DNA of 64,000 nucleotides from CAYSUS01 sp964434165 (GTDB lineage: Bacteria; Planctomycetota; Planctomycetia; Pirellulales; Thermoguttaceae): NCBI GenBank assembly GCA_964434165.1, contig CAYSUS010000012.1, positions 30,849-94,848 on the forward strand, read 5' to 3'. The notes beneath the pieces are model-generated. The model searched no databases, was not told where the DNA came from, and saw only the letters and a program-made list of their open reading frames with translations. Both the position numbers and the translations under genes were made by a program. Positions 52,870 through 61,773 of the stretch are shown here, piece after piece; positions within the stretch are counted from its first letter, which is position 1; every line of letters begins with the position of its first letter.

Positions 52870-54039
52870 CTATGACCCAAAAACAAGGGGGTGCAGGCGG
52901 GCGCACAGCTCCTCGAAATCGGGTAGCGCCGCGCGGGCCGGGCGCACGTCCTCGGACTCGTTGTCGCCATATTGGCGCATCAAACGCAACCGCTGGGTCA
53001 CGGTCGGATGGGTGTCCCAGAACGAGGTTTCCTCCTCCTGGGCGAGTCGGCGCTCCAGGTAGGCCCGCCCCGCAGCGCTCAACTCGCGCCAACGCGAAGC
53101 GAGCCGAGCATAGACGTTGTCGCCCACCGGTTCCGTCAAGGGGAGCCCGTGTTCAAACGAGGCGACCGTGGCGTGGAATTCATGGTTGAGCAGCCAGTCC
53201 TTAAGGAGGGTGCGGGCAGCCAACTCCCCGCCGTACGCGGCGGAGCTCACGGAGTCGGCGCGAAGCTCGTTCTGTCGCCTTACCGGCGCGGCGAGCCGGC
53301 ACAGGAGGTGAAACGTACCCAGGCAAATCCACAACACCGGATCGAGCCTCCGCCACCACGCTGGCCGTGACGGCATCGCTATGTGACGCAAGTGATCGAC
53401 GAAGCGATACGTGAACACCTCGACTCGGGTATCGCCCAGCGCAATGTGGCTCAGCTCGTGAGCCAGGATGACCTTGATTTCGCTGACGTTCAGCACGACG
53501 AGGTGGGGTAGTCCCAGCACCACGATCAAGCGCCGCCGCGTACGCACCCCGAACTCACGAAGCTCGGCCGCATAGCACTCGGGCAGATGCGCGATCCGGA
53601 TCTCGTCCGGCAGCGGTGCCCCGACTCGATCGCACACCTCCCTGACAACCCGGAGGATTTCCGGAGAGTCGCCGTTGGCCAAAGGCACCCCGCTAACATC
53701 CCGTTCCTGGATGTCGTGGACCGGGGTCACCAGGGCGACGATCGCCCGCCAGATGTGGACAAGCAGTCGCACGGCGAAAACACCGAGCATGGCCAGCACC
53801 ACGTACGCGAGGGTCTCGCCGGGTGCTTCCTCGGTCCATTCGGCGCCACGGACCTGTCGCCCTACGCGGACCACGGCGGACAGCAGGAACAGCACGAGAG
53901 CGAAGTGCGCCAGAATGCCAGCAACCGGAAGCAGCCCAAGCATCCAGCCCCACCAGGACGGTGAGGACTTCTGCGATCGTGGAGCGAGGGCCGGCTCTTG
54001 GCGCTGAGCGGCCTCCTCGCGCGGGCGGAGTATGTGCAT
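52870..54039 (-). CDS. M48-family metalloprotease
   Basis: 389 residues from ATG 54039. Two membrane segments lie near residues 34-55 and 78-100. The zinc motif is HELSH (194-198) in LAHELSHIALGD, and ELRADSVSS (about 250-258) likely supplies the third ligand. M48 proteases such as HtpX cut misfolded or specific membrane proteins. It is downstream of the Tad lipoprotein genes and upstream of the sigma-54 activator, all minus strand. A role in pilus or envelope quality control is possible but inferred. Confidence 0.85.
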   Translation of the reverse strand: MHILRPREEAAQRQEPALAPRSQKSSPSWWGWMLGLLPVAGILAHFALVLFLLSAVVRVGRQVRGAEWTEEAPGETLAYVVLAMLGVFAVRLLVHIWRAIVALVTPVHDIQERDVSGVPLANGDSPEILRVVREVCDRVGAPLPDEIRIAHLPECYAAELREFGVRTRRRLIVVLGLPHLVVLNVSEIKVILAHELSHIALGDTRVEVFTYRFVDHLRHIAMPSRPAWWRRLDPVLWICLGTFHLLCRLAAPVRRQNELRADSVSSAAYGGELAARTLLKDWLLNHEFHATVASFEHGLPLTEPVGDNVYARLASRWRELSAAGRAYLERRLAQEEETSFWDTHPTVTQRLRLMRQYGDNESEDVRPARAALPDFEELCARLHPLVFGS

Positions 54040-54313
54040 CGCGGCGGCCGCAGCGGGGCGTGATTACATCTTAAGAGGGGTGTGTCCCATCGCCGGTTTG
54101 CGGCGCTGGCACGGCCACCCGGAGGAACCGTGGGACGCTCCCCTAATCGGCGGCAAATCCCGGGCCAAGAGGCTCTCAATGGAGAGACACACGCGAGCCT
54201 CGCGCGAACCGGACAGACGAGGACCCCGTTGCCCGCGTTGGCTGCCCACTGGGTGGCTATCACGCCCGGCGTACAGCGCGGGCCACGGCCCACTCGGGCG
54301 GGCCGCTCCGCAA

Positions 54314-55777
54314 CTACCTCAACCGGGTGGGCTTCTGGTCCGTAGCGATCACTTCGTACGAAGCGGGGGAGAGATCTCTTGGAGCGCTCGCAACGCGCGA
54401 CTCAGGAACCGGCGCCACCGGGGCCTCCGTCTCCAAAGCCCCTCCGTTTCGCGCGACCTTTAGATCGGTGATGCTGGCCGGTTGCTTCAAGCTGCCCGCG
54501 CCGCAGGGCTGGCCAGATGCGGACGGTCCGCCACCGCGCCCCACTGCCGCCCCGGAGGTCACATCGCGGGGGAGCGCTGCGCGCACGTTAGGCCGAGTGG
54601 GCCTGGCGGGGGCCGCGCGGATGTGCGGTTGCGGCATGTGATGCGGAACACCGGTGTGGGGATAGACCGGATGGTGGGGGGCGGGCTCGACAGACCGTTT
54701 CGGCGTTGCCGTGTGTTTTGGTGGAGACTCATGGGGGGTGTTCGTCAAGGGATAACCTGCATGGGTCGAGACCTCGGCCGCGGGATGGGACGCTTGCGGC
54801 GGCGGGGGCCCCTGCGCATGGGACCCCTGCGGAGCCTGTGACGTGTTCGACTGGGCCACCCGGTCCTCACGGGCCTGACGGCGCTGCGCGACCTGCAGCA
54901 TTGCCTCGGCCGCTTCCCGAAGCTCGTTGTCCAGCGTCAGGGCCCGAAGGTAGGCCTTCTCCGATTGCTCCAGGTCGCCGCGCTGCGCCATCACGTAAGC
55001 CAAGTTGGCCTGGGCTTCGGCTTCGCCGCCGGTCCCACGGCGGAACTCGGCGAGGCTCTCCTCGTACCTGCCCTGGGCCCCCGCGACCAGCCCCAGGTTG
55101 ACGTGTGCAGGGCCGTGGGTCGCATCCAGGCGGATCGCCTCGCGCAGAGTGGTCTCCGCTTCGGGGAGGCGGTGTTGAAGGTAGTATAGGTAGCCCAGGT
55201 CGGTAAGCAGCTCCGCGCTGGGCGGGCCCAATTGCCAGGCTTGCCGCAGGAACTCCTCTGCCTCGGCGTAACGCCCTTCCTCGGCGGCGAGCACCCCCAG
55301 ACGGTGATAGGGAGCCGGGTTGTTGGGATTCCTGCGGACCAGCGACGTGTACATCTTCTTGGCCTGGTCCGCTTGTCCGCGGCGCTCCTGGAGTCGCGCG
55401 AAAGCCAGCAATCGCGTCTCGGTGGAGGTGTCCACGGCCGCGGCCTGCGCCTGCTTCTCCTTTCTGAACAACCCCTGCACCGGCGCTGAGATCTTTGCCA
55501 GGGGGTCTTTCCAGAAGGGCTTGGGTGCAGGCTGCGGATCGGGAGCCGGGAAGTGGTCGCCGCCGCTCGCGCTGGGCGCCATGCGCGCTTGCGCCGTCCC
55601 CGGGGGCTGCCATGCACCCGCTGCCGTCGGTCCCGGCAGGGGAGTGGTCTGATGCGGGGCGGACGCCTTCACCGGCTTCGCCCACGGCACCCACCCCGTG
55701 GTCTGAGCGCAACCCACCGCCGGGACCAGGCACAACGCCGCGTGGAGGAGCACGATCGGCGATCGGGATAACGACAT
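54314..55777 (-). CDS. TadD-like TPR lipoprotein
   Basis: 487 residues. The signal peptide ends in the lipobox AVGC (cysteine 23), so the protein is a lipoprotein. About five TPR units fill residues 120-285 (DQAKKMYTSLVRRNPNNPAP, AEEFLRQAWQLGPPSAELLT and similar). The C-terminal 200 residues are proline- and histidine-rich and low complexity. TadD is a TPR outer-membrane lipoprotein needed for secretin assembly in Tad systems. It lies 80 bp after the lipoprotein gene at 55859 in an operon begun by the secretin. The remaining Tad genes lie 11 kb or more away. Confidence 0.8.
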   Translation of the reverse strand: MSLSRSPIVLLHAALCLVPAVGCAQTTGWVPWAKPVKASAPHQTTPLPGPTAAGAWQPPGTAQARMAPSASGGDHFPAPDPQPAPKPFWKDPLAKISAPVQGLFRKEKQAQAAAVDTSTETRLLAFARLQERRGQADQAKKMYTSLVRRNPNNPAPYHRLGVLAAEEGRYAEAEEFLRQAWQLGPPSAELLTDLGYLYYLQHRLPEAETTLREAIRLDATHGPAHVNLGLVAGAQGRYEESLAEFRRGTGGEAEAQANLAYVMAQRGDLEQSEKAYLRALTLDNELREAAEAMLQVAQRRQAREDRVAQSNTSQAPQGSHAQGPPPPQASHPAAEVSTHAGYPLTNTPHESPPKHTATPKRSVEPAPHHPVYPHTGVPHHMPQPHIRAAPARPTRPNVRAALPRDVTSGAAVGRGGGPSASGQPCGAGSLKQPASITDLKVARNGGALETEAPVAPVPESRVASAPRDLSPASYEVIATDQKPTRLR

Positions 55778-55858
55778 GTTGCTCGGTCACTCCACGTTCG
55801 TTGTTCTTGCGTGCCGCGCGGCGGGCACGCGCCAGGGGGGGGCGGCTTGCCGGGCGAG

Positions 55859-56458
55859 TTAGAAACCGAATCCGAAACCACTGAACGGACCGAAGAAGCC
55901 GCCTCCGAAACCGTATCCGCGGCCGAATTGGCCGCCGCCCTGGAGGGCCTGCGAATACGATCGCTGGGCTTCGGTCGCCTTGAAGCCCTCGGCCATGCTC
56001 GGCGCCACCACCACGCGCTGCTCGGCGTCCGGCACTCCCATGACCGCCAGCGATCGGACGATGACCTCGCGGCGCTTCATGTCAAGCTCCGGATTGGGAT
56101 GCACGGGGTACTTGAATTCCGTGTCCTCCCGCGCCGTCGTCATGCTCCGCTCGACGAGGACCTGCATGTCCTGCCCGGCGTTCAGTCGGGCGGCCACCTC
56201 CTTGACGTGGTCCTCCCCGGCCGTGTTCAGCCGGGTCCCGTTCAGCTCGAACTCGTGCTGGTAGATCACGAAGTCCGACGCCTCGGCGTTCGCTTCCTGG
56301 ATCTTCCAGAGCGGATCGACATGCGCGCCCAGCGGGTTGGCCGGCGGAGGCGGCTGGTAGAACATGCGGGCCCGCTGGCAGTAGCCGCAGCCGCTATAGA
56401 GAAGCGTCAGGCAGCTAACCAGCGCGGCAACGGAGGCCCTGTTCCAGAACCGGTTCAT
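55859..56458 (-). CDS. OmpA/CpaD-like lipoprotein of the Tad outer-membrane operon
   Basis: 199 residues. The lipobox YSGC lies near residue 24. The middle part (FELNGTRLNTAGEDHVKEVAARLNAGQ, then a strand with NPELDMKRREVIVRSLAVMG) follows the beta-alpha-beta pattern of OmpA-type peptidoglycan-binding domains. The C-terminus is glycine- and phenylalanine-rich (GGFFGPFSGFGFGF). It sits between the secretin and the TadD-like gene, where CpaD-type lipoproteins occur. It may anchor the secretin to the cell wall. The family is inferred by layout. Confidence 0.65.
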   Translation of the reverse strand: MNRFWNRASVAALVSCLTLLYSGCGYCQRARMFYQPPPPANPLGAHVDPLWKIQEANAEASDFVIYQHEFELNGTRLNTAGEDHVKEVAARLNAGQDMQVLVERSMTTAREDTEFKYPVHPNPELDMKRREVIVRSLAVMGVPDAEQRVVVAPSMAEGFKATEAQRSYSQALQGGGQFGRGYGFGGGFFGPFSGFGFGF

Positions 56459-56512
56459 CGGGGGATTCCTTCCGTACTATTTCAAGGTGGGGTCGTGGCA
56501 ACGGCCGCGGGC

Positions 56513-58525
56513 TTAGCGGGAGAAACCGTGCGGTCCGTAAACGTATCGATGCTCGCTGCGCCGGAAACCTCCGCGGCTCTTCGCGTCGCGCAGCGCCCGG
56601 AACTGCGCCTCGGTAATCCGCTGGCGCTGGATCGGCCAGATCGTGCTGCGATGGTCGCAATCGGGGCATCCCTCGTAGTATCCCCCCGCGAAGAACGCCC
56701 AGTCGCCCGGCTCCGTGACCTCCATGCCCGGCAGCATCAACGGCACTTCGTCCGCGTCCATCGGATGGATCAGCTCGGGGCTCACCAGGATCACGAGCTC
56801 CGTCTCGCCGCGCGAGACTTGCTTCTGACTGAACACGGCGTCGAGGATCGGGATGTCGCCGGCGAACGGCACCCGCACCTTGGAGCCGGACTGCGTGTCC
56901 TCCAGCAGACCGGCGATCGCCAGCCACTGGCCTTCGCGAAGGTCCACGGTGGTGACCACCGCCCGGCTGTTCAGCCCGGGAATGCCCTGCACCGTATTGT
57001 CATCGTTGATCTGCGAGAACGACGGGCTGACCGTCATGCGGATGCGGTCCTTGTCGATAATGTAGGGCGTAAACGTCAACTGCGTGCCGAACCCGCGGAA
57101 GCCCGTCGAGGCGGCTGCGACGCCCTCCACGCCGACCACCGTGGGGACGGCGAACTCGCCGCCCGCGATGAAGCTCGCCGGCTGCCCGTTGAGCGTCACC
57201 AGGTTCGGCTCGGCGAGGATCTTCGAGTAGGAGTTGCCGCTGAGGGCCTGGAACGCCAGACGCACGTCCTCGGTGTCGAGCACCGCGTTGAACGCCCCGG
57301 CCACGCCGAGCGCCGAGGTGAACGTGAAGTCGTTGGCGAAGACCTCGAAGTCCGCCCCCATCTCGCGCAGCGCCGAGCGGCTCAGCTCGGCGATCCGCAC
57401 CTTGAGCATGACCTGCTGCTCTCCCGGCACGTCGAGCAGGCTGATCACGTTGCTCGCCGGCAGGTCGGTGGCCGAGGGGGACGGCGTCGCCGCGGTCCCC
57501 AGGTTCACGAAGCTCCCTGGGCCCAACTGCCGCCCGGTCTGGTCCACCGCCTGGCCGGTGATCACCGAGAGAATCTGCGTGGCCTCCTCCGAGTCGCGGG
57601 CCTGGCCCCGCACGATGAGCTTGTCCGCGATGGGGATCAACTGCACCATGCTGTTGGGAAACAGCTCGTTGATCTTCCGCTGGAGGATGCCGTACTCGAC
57701 CTCAACCCGCTCTTCCTCCTGAAGATCCCGGCCCACCGTGATCAGGTAGCGCAGGGCCTGGTTCTGGCCGTACCACAACGTCAGCGTTGTCTCGCCGGTC
57801 TCGCCGCCGATGAGCTCGAACTCCTGGGGGCTGAACTGCACGATCTCCACGATCTGCGGGTTGGTCACCGAGAACCGGCTGATCGGCACACGCGTGCGAA
57901 TCAGCTTGGACCGCCGCGGATCGAGATCCATCGAGATCTCCGCCTCGAGCACCTCGGCAATCACGTTGTCCACCTTCTCGAGCGTCTCCGGCGAGGGCGG
58001 GCCCAGCGGATCGTCCGTGGCTTCCACCTCGCCGGCCGGCGTCGGCTTCAAGGGCGCCGGGCTCGGGGCAAACGGCTTGCCCTTCGGCTTGACGCCCGGA
58101 GTCGGCGGAGGAGGCAAAGTAGGCGTCTTCGGCTTGGCGGGCTTCGGCTCCCCGGGTTGAAGGGCGATCTGCGTAGGCGGAGCCACGCGCGGATACATCG
58201 CGCCGGTTGCCGTGGGACTCCACGCATTCATCGGCGCGGCGGGATCGTCCGTCGGTCCGTGTACCCGCGCGCCGGAAAGCGGAGCGCCGGCCGGAGGATA
58301 GCGGTGCGCGCCGACCGGTGCGGGCGCCACGTTCGGCAGCTCGACCGGCGGCACCAGCGACGCCGGTGAGTTCATGCCGGGCAGGCTTCTTGGAGCCGCA
58401 CCGTCCGGGCGCTGGCCCATCGTGTTCCCCGCGCAGACGACCAGGATGACGCCCAAGGTGGCCAACAGCCACCTGGTGTGGGCCCTCATCGAACTGCGCG
58501 CCCTTTGTTTGCTGCGGGTGGTCAT
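56513..58525 (-). CDS. cpaC: CpaC/RcpA secretin
   Basis: 670 residues. A signal peptide (about 12-37) is followed by a proline-rich region, an N-terminal pilus-assembly domain (about 160-245, SKLIRTRVPISRFSVTNPQI), a BON-like segment (VQLIPIADKLIVRGQ) and a secretin domain (about 350-560: QVMLKVRIAELSRSALREMG, GTQLTFTPYI, LREGQWLAIAGLL, ETELVILVSPELIHP). It forms the outer-membrane channel for Flp pili. ATG 58525 has a weak ribosome-binding site; an ATG at 58489 is possible. It is the first gene of its operon, separate from the other Tad genes. Confidence 0.92.
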   Translation of the reverse strand: MTTRSKQRARSSMRAHTRWLLATLGVILVVCAGNTMGQRPDGAAPRSLPGMNSPASLVPPVELPNVAPAPVGAHRYPPAGAPLSGARVHGPTDDPAAPMNAWSPTATGAMYPRVAPPTQIALQPGEPKPAKPKTPTLPPPPTPGVKPKGKPFAPSPAPLKPTPAGEVEATDDPLGPPSPETLEKVDNVIAEVLEAEISMDLDPRRSKLIRTRVPISRFSVTNPQIVEIVQFSPQEFELIGGETGETTLTLWYGQNQALRYLITVGRDLQEEERVEVEYGILQRKINELFPNSMVQLIPIADKLIVRGQARDSEEATQILSVITGQAVDQTGRQLGPGSFVNLGTAATPSPSATDLPASNVISLLDVPGEQQVMLKVRIAELSRSALREMGADFEVFANDFTFTSALGVAGAFNAVLDTEDVRLAFQALSGNSYSKILAEPNLVTLNGQPASFIAGGEFAVPTVVGVEGVAAASTGFRGFGTQLTFTPYIIDKDRIRMTVSPSFSQINDDNTVQGIPGLNSRAVVTTVDLREGQWLAIAGLLEDTQSGSKVRVPFAGDIPILDAVFSQKQVSRGETELVILVSPELIHPMDADEVPLMLPGMEVTEPGDWAFFAGGYYEGCPDCDHRSTIWPIQRQRITEAQFRALRDAKSRGGFRRSEHRYVYGPHGFSR

Positions 58526-58961
58526 CGCGCACCGTGCTGCTGGGTCTGGTTGTTGGAGGTCGCCAACAAAGTCGCCTTGATGGGGTCTCGGGCCTGAGTG
58601 CGGTGCCCATATCCCCCAATCGGACGGTATGCAACCTCCAAGGGTAGTCGTTTAAGTCTTGTCGGTTCTGCGGGCGCCAATGATTGAGCGAAAGCGCATT
58701 CGGGGCCGGCCCCCTTCACCTGGAGAGGGAAGCGGTTTACCACCGCGACACGTGGCGGCCGACCCGCGAAGGTCCCGAACTCTCCGCTTGGGGATTCCAT
58801 GCCCCTCGCCGGCGGCCGCCTCGGAAGGTGTCGGCTTGCCAACTCCAAAGGTACGACTAAACCCGCCTGCGAAGGCGAACCGAACGTATGGATAGGGCTG
58901 AGCCTCCCGACACGGTTCGGCCATCGTCCGTCCCTTCAATTCATCAGACAGGAATCCCGCC
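58526..58961. other. intergenic region between divergent secretin and hypothetical gene
   Basis: 436 bp; a weak secretin promoter candidate (58606-58634) is the only signal I find. Confidence 0.5.
58606..58634 (-). promoter_or_regulatory. possible promoter for cpaC operon
   Basis: On the minus strand TTGCAT (58634-58629), 17-bp spacer, TATGGG (58611-58606), about 80 nt upstream of ATG 58525. Confidence 0.35.
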
Positions 58962-59492
58962 GTGGCCCTTACCCAAGCCGTGCTGCTGGCGCTGTGGACG
59001 CTGCCGACCCAAACACCGGCGGAGAGCCTCCAGCCCATTCCGCTTTCTCCGGGCGAAGTCGCCACGGCGCCCCACGGGGTGGGTTGTAGCGAGATGCCCG
59101 CGGAATACTGCCCGACGCATAGCTGCCCTCACTGCGCGAAGCGCGGCCGGTGCTTCTGGGACTGGTGGTACAGTAGCTGCGACATGGTGCAGCACTATCC
59201 TTACTATCCTGTGCTGCACGGCAACTACTACTTCCGTCCCTACGGACCCCGTTTCGTTACCCGGCAGCAGGCCGACGTGGCCCGATGGGGCGGCGATCCC
59301 CGCAATCCCTACGACAACGCGGTCTTTCAGCGGGTGTACGACGACCTCGAGCAGGAGACCGGCTCTCCCTTCTCCGAGGAGGCCGGCGACATGGAGCCCC
59401 CGCAGGAGAAGCCGGTCGAGGCCCCGACCCCGCCCGTCGAGGAGAAGCCCGCCGAAGCGCCGGCCCCGCCGCCGACGAAGTTCAATCCCTGA
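58962..59492 (+). CDS. hypothetical secreted protein
   Basis: 176 residues from GTG 58962 with CAGGAA 7 bp upstream. A short hydrophobic start (ALTQAVLLALWTL) may be a signal. The middle is rich in cysteine and tyrosine (ECYCPTHSCPHCAKRGRC-type region and YYFRPYGPRF), followed by an acidic proline-rich tail (PQEKPVEAPTPP). I know of similar small cysteine- and tyrosine-rich secreted proteins in planctomycetes but cannot name the family. Function is unknown. Confidence 0.6.
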   Translation: MALTQAVLLALWTLPTQTPAESLQPIPLSPGEVATAPHGVGCSEMPAEYCPTHSCPHCAKRGRCFWDWWYSSCDMVQHYPYYPVLHGNYYFRPYGPRFVTRQQADVARWGGDPRNPYDNAVFQRVYDDLEQETGSPFSEEAGDMEPPQEKPVEAPTPPVEEKPAEAPAPPPTKFNP

Positions 59493-59999
59493 GCCTTCGC
59501 GCCGCCCCTTCCGGGGCTGAAATCGCTCCCAGGCGGACTCGGCGCGGATGGGCGCATCGACCCGTCCAATCCTACTCGGCCGCCTGATCCAACCCACCCG
59601 CACCTCCTCCAGCAGGGTGGCGCCGGCAATCCGCTTTGACACGCCGCGGCCGTGTCCTAGATTTGCGGTAGCTTATCGGAGCTTTTCTTGCGGCTCTTGT
59701 TTGGTCTCAGATCCGGCGTCAGCCGGTGTATCTCGTCCGTGTATCGCTTCACTGGGTAATCCGTGGCCCCGCGGGCTTGCGCACGCAGCGGCGCGGAGCG
59801 CGGGGACGACCGTTGGAACTCGTCACGCCGGCCGCCCGGCATCGCGGCCGACCGGCGACGCCGACCAGGGGCGGCGCCTCCGCGCGAAGCGGGGCGCACA
59901 CCTCCGGCCGGCTGCCGGCCGCTTGGGCAACGCGCGAAGCCCGCGCCGTCTTGCGGGCTTGCCGCGGCACCGGCCACTTCCTCGAAAGGCAACGCACCC
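59493..59999. other. intergenic region upstream of FeeM gene 3
   Basis: 507 bp holding the promoter at 59636-59663. The remaining leader of about 330 nt has no convincing structure or coding frame. Confidence 0.55.
59636..59663 (+). promoter_or_regulatory. promoter for FeeM gene 3
   Basis: TTGACA (59636-59641), 16-bp spacer, TAGATT (59658-59663). It matches the promoter of FeeM gene 1 in both boxes and spacing. The leader to ATG 60000 is about 330 nt. Confidence 0.55.
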
Positions 60000-60767
60000 A
60001 TGGTATCCTCGAACCAGTTCGAGCAAGTCCGGCCTCGCAACTTTGACGACATCGAGTACAAGATCGCGGATACCTGGGAAGAGCGCCTATCGGCCTTTCG
60101 GCTCGTGTATCACTCCTATCTGCGCGCGGGGCTGGGGCAACCCAATCCCCACGGCGTGCGCGTGACGCCCTACCATCTGCTGCCCACCACGGAGGTGTTC
60201 ATTGCCAGGCTCGACGAGACCACGATCTTCACGATGACCCTGGTCATCGACGGCGAGCTGGGCCTGCCCATGGAGTCGGTTTATCCGGACGTGGTCGAGT
60301 CGATCCGCACCCAGGGGCTGGCGGCCGAGATCTCCTGCCTGGCCGACCGCCGCGCGAACATCGAGCGGTTCTTCCCCGTGTTCCTCAAATGCAGCGTGCT
60401 GCTGGCCCAGTACGCGTGGAAGCGGGGGGTGGAGCACCTGCTGGCCGCCGTGCACCCGCGCCACGCGCGGTTCTATCGGCGGTTCCTCAACTTCGACTAC
60501 ATCGGCGAGGAGAAGTCTTATCCCACGGTGCGCGGCAATCCGGCCGTGCCGCTGGGCATCGCCCTGGACGGCCTCGAAAGCCGCCACCCGTCCGTTTACG
60601 AGCGGTACTTCGGCCAGTGGCTGCCCGACGAAGTGCTCCAGCCCAAGCCCCTCTCGGCCGACGAGCGAAGGGCCCTGGCAACCATGGTCGATCCCAGCTT
60701 CCGCCTCGCGCCCATTACGGAGATGGGGGGGACGACCAGGAAGGTCGCGGCGACGGCCGGGGACTGA
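60000..60767 (+). CDS. FeeM-type N-acyl amino acid synthase, copy 3
   Basis: 255 residues, very close to copy 1: IEYKIA, FRLVYHSYLRAGLG, HLLPTTEVFIARL, TIFTMTLVIDGELGLPM, AEISCLADRR and AAVHPRHARFYRR occupy the same positions. The two differ mainly in the N-terminal 15 and C-terminal 30 residues. Predicted to acylate an amino acid from acyl-ACP using a LuxI-like fold. It is followed by a regulator gene at 61075 in the same order and distance class as copy 1 and its regulator, so the pair probably arose by duplication. Donor and acceptor are unknown. Confidence 0.87.
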   Translation: MVSSNQFEQVRPRNFDDIEYKIADTWEERLSAFRLVYHSYLRAGLGQPNPHGVRVTPYHLLPTTEVFIARLDETTIFTMTLVIDGELGLPMESVYPDVVESIRTQGLAAEISCLADRRANIERFFPVFLKCSVLLAQYAWKRGVEHLLAAVHPRHARFYRRFLNFDYIGEEKSYPTVRGNPAVPLGIALDGLESRHPSVYERYFGQWLPDEVLQPKPLSADERRALATMVDPSFRLAPITEMGGTTRKVAATAGD

Positions 60768-60772
60768 TCCGC

Positions 60773-60811
60773 TGCCCGACCCGTCCCACCGCAACCCATG
60801 GGTATCGGGCA
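60773..60811 (+). terminator. stem directly after FeeM gene 3
   Basis: TGCCCGA (60773-60779) pairs exactly with TCGGGCA (60805-60811) across a 25-nt loop that contains the palindrome ACCCATGGGT. It starts 5 nt after the stop codon. There is no T-run, so termination is uncertain. Confidence 0.3.
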
Positions 60812-60905
60812 CGCGATTCGCTCCTCTCCAAGTGCGTCAAGCTTGTGTGCGCGAGCGGGCATGCCGGGCGAACCGCGCTGCGGAGGGTCTCTCCGCTTTC
60901 AATCG

Positions 60906-60928
60906 TTTTCCAAGGGAATCCTGGAAAA
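60906..60928. promoter_or_regulatory. candidate operator before LuxR-HTH regulator 3
   Basis: TTTTCCA (60906-60912) and TGGAAAA (60922-60928), 9-bp spacer, about 147 bp upstream of ATG 61075. Symmetric half-sites suggest binding of a dimeric regulator, possibly the LuxR-HTH protein itself. Confidence 0.35.
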
Positions 60929-61074
60929 CCGCGGCCCCTTCCTTTCCAGGGAATGGGCTCTACCGGGTGATTGCGGAGGGTTTGCTTATTGCATAGACTT
61001 CGCTTGCCTGGCGGATTGGAGCGACCGCGTAGCGTAGCGCGGGCGGCATGAAGCGACATCGTTGAGGTGCAGCT

Positions 61075-61773
61075 ATGGGCGGGCCGACCCGCGTGGCCGT
61101 GGTGCATCGCAATCGCCTGTTTCGCGATTGCCTGGTGTCCACGCTGGCGGAGGAGGGGTTCGACGCTTTCTCGTTGGAGCACGACGCCAGCCTGGCCGGC
61201 GTCGCGGATCCGCTCGACGCCCTGGCGGCCGGGCCGCCGGCCGTGGTCCTCCTGGGGCTCTCCCTGCCTGGGGGGATGTCGCTGGCGCTCGCCCGGCAGA
61301 TCCGCGCCCGGCTGCCGCAGGTGCGCGTGATGCTGCTCACCTCGCGGGCGAGCGAGGAGGACCTGTACGAGTGCCTTCGGCTGGACGTGGAGGGCTGCTT
61401 TCTGGAGGAGGCGGCCCTGGCCGACCTGCACCGGGCGGTCCGGATCGTCGCCCGCGGCGAGCGCTACTTCTCGCCCGAGCTGGCCTTCTCGGTGTTCCGC
61501 GAGCTGGCCGGCGGTCCCCGGTCGGGCCGGTGGTGGGACAGCATCGAGTCGATGGAGCTCACGCCGCGCGAGCTGGAGATCCTCGGCCTGGTGGCCGAGC
61601 GCCTGAGCAACAAGGCGATCGCCGAGCGGCTGTCCCTGTCGCTGTACACGGTGAAGAACCACGTGCACAACATCGTGGAGAAGCTGCCGGTGACCGACCG
61701 CCACGAGGCCGTCGAATACGCCCTCCGCCGCCGCTGGCTGAAACCTCCCTCTGCGGCGAATCATCTCCCGTAG
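61075..61773 (+). CDS. LuxR/NarL-HTH regulator 3 with pseudo-receiver
   Basis: 232 residues. The receiver-like half (about 5-130) has VAVVHRNRLFRDCL in place of the acidic pair and glycine 61 at the phospho-acceptor (VVLLGLSLPGG), so it cannot be phosphorylated there. Helix-turn-helix about 162-206 (LTPRELEILGLVAERLSNKA, SLYTVKNHVHNIVEK) is nearly the same as in regulator 1. No other sensory domain is present. It follows FeeM gene 3 and probably controls it or a shared regulon. The stop codon lies within a repeat cluster (61768-61825). Confidence 0.85.
   Translation: MGGPTRVAVVHRNRLFRDCLVSTLAEEGFDAFSLEHDASLAGVADPLDALAAGPPAVVLLGLSLPGGMSLALARQIRARLPQVRVMLLTSRASEEDLYECLRLDVEGCFLEEAALADLHRAVRIVARGERYFSPELAFSVFRELAGGPRSGRWWDSIESMELTPRELEILGLVAERLSNKAIAERLSLSLYTVKNHVHNIVEKLPVTDRHEAVEYALRRRWLKPPSAANHLP

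Larger units (their letters stand above)
60768..61074. other. intergenic region between FeeM gene 3 and its regulator
   Basis: 307 bp with a stem after the FeeM stop (60773-60811) and a 7-bp inverted repeat at 60906-60928. No promoter is certain; TTGCAT lies near 60980. Confidence 0.55.

Noticed and set aside
54040..54313. Short frames in the gap after TadD-like gene
   Set aside because: No ribosome-binding sites or similarity; the gap is probably non-coding.
55811..58369. Plus-strand open frame of about 850 codons
   Set aside because: Antisense to the secretin, lipoprotein and TPR genes; composition is arginine-rich and no domain is seen.
60000..60767. Classical LuxI autoinducer synthase
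   Set aside because: The order of motifs (HLLPTT, GLPM, HPRHARFY) fits FeeM-type synthases better than LuxI; AHL production is not assumed.
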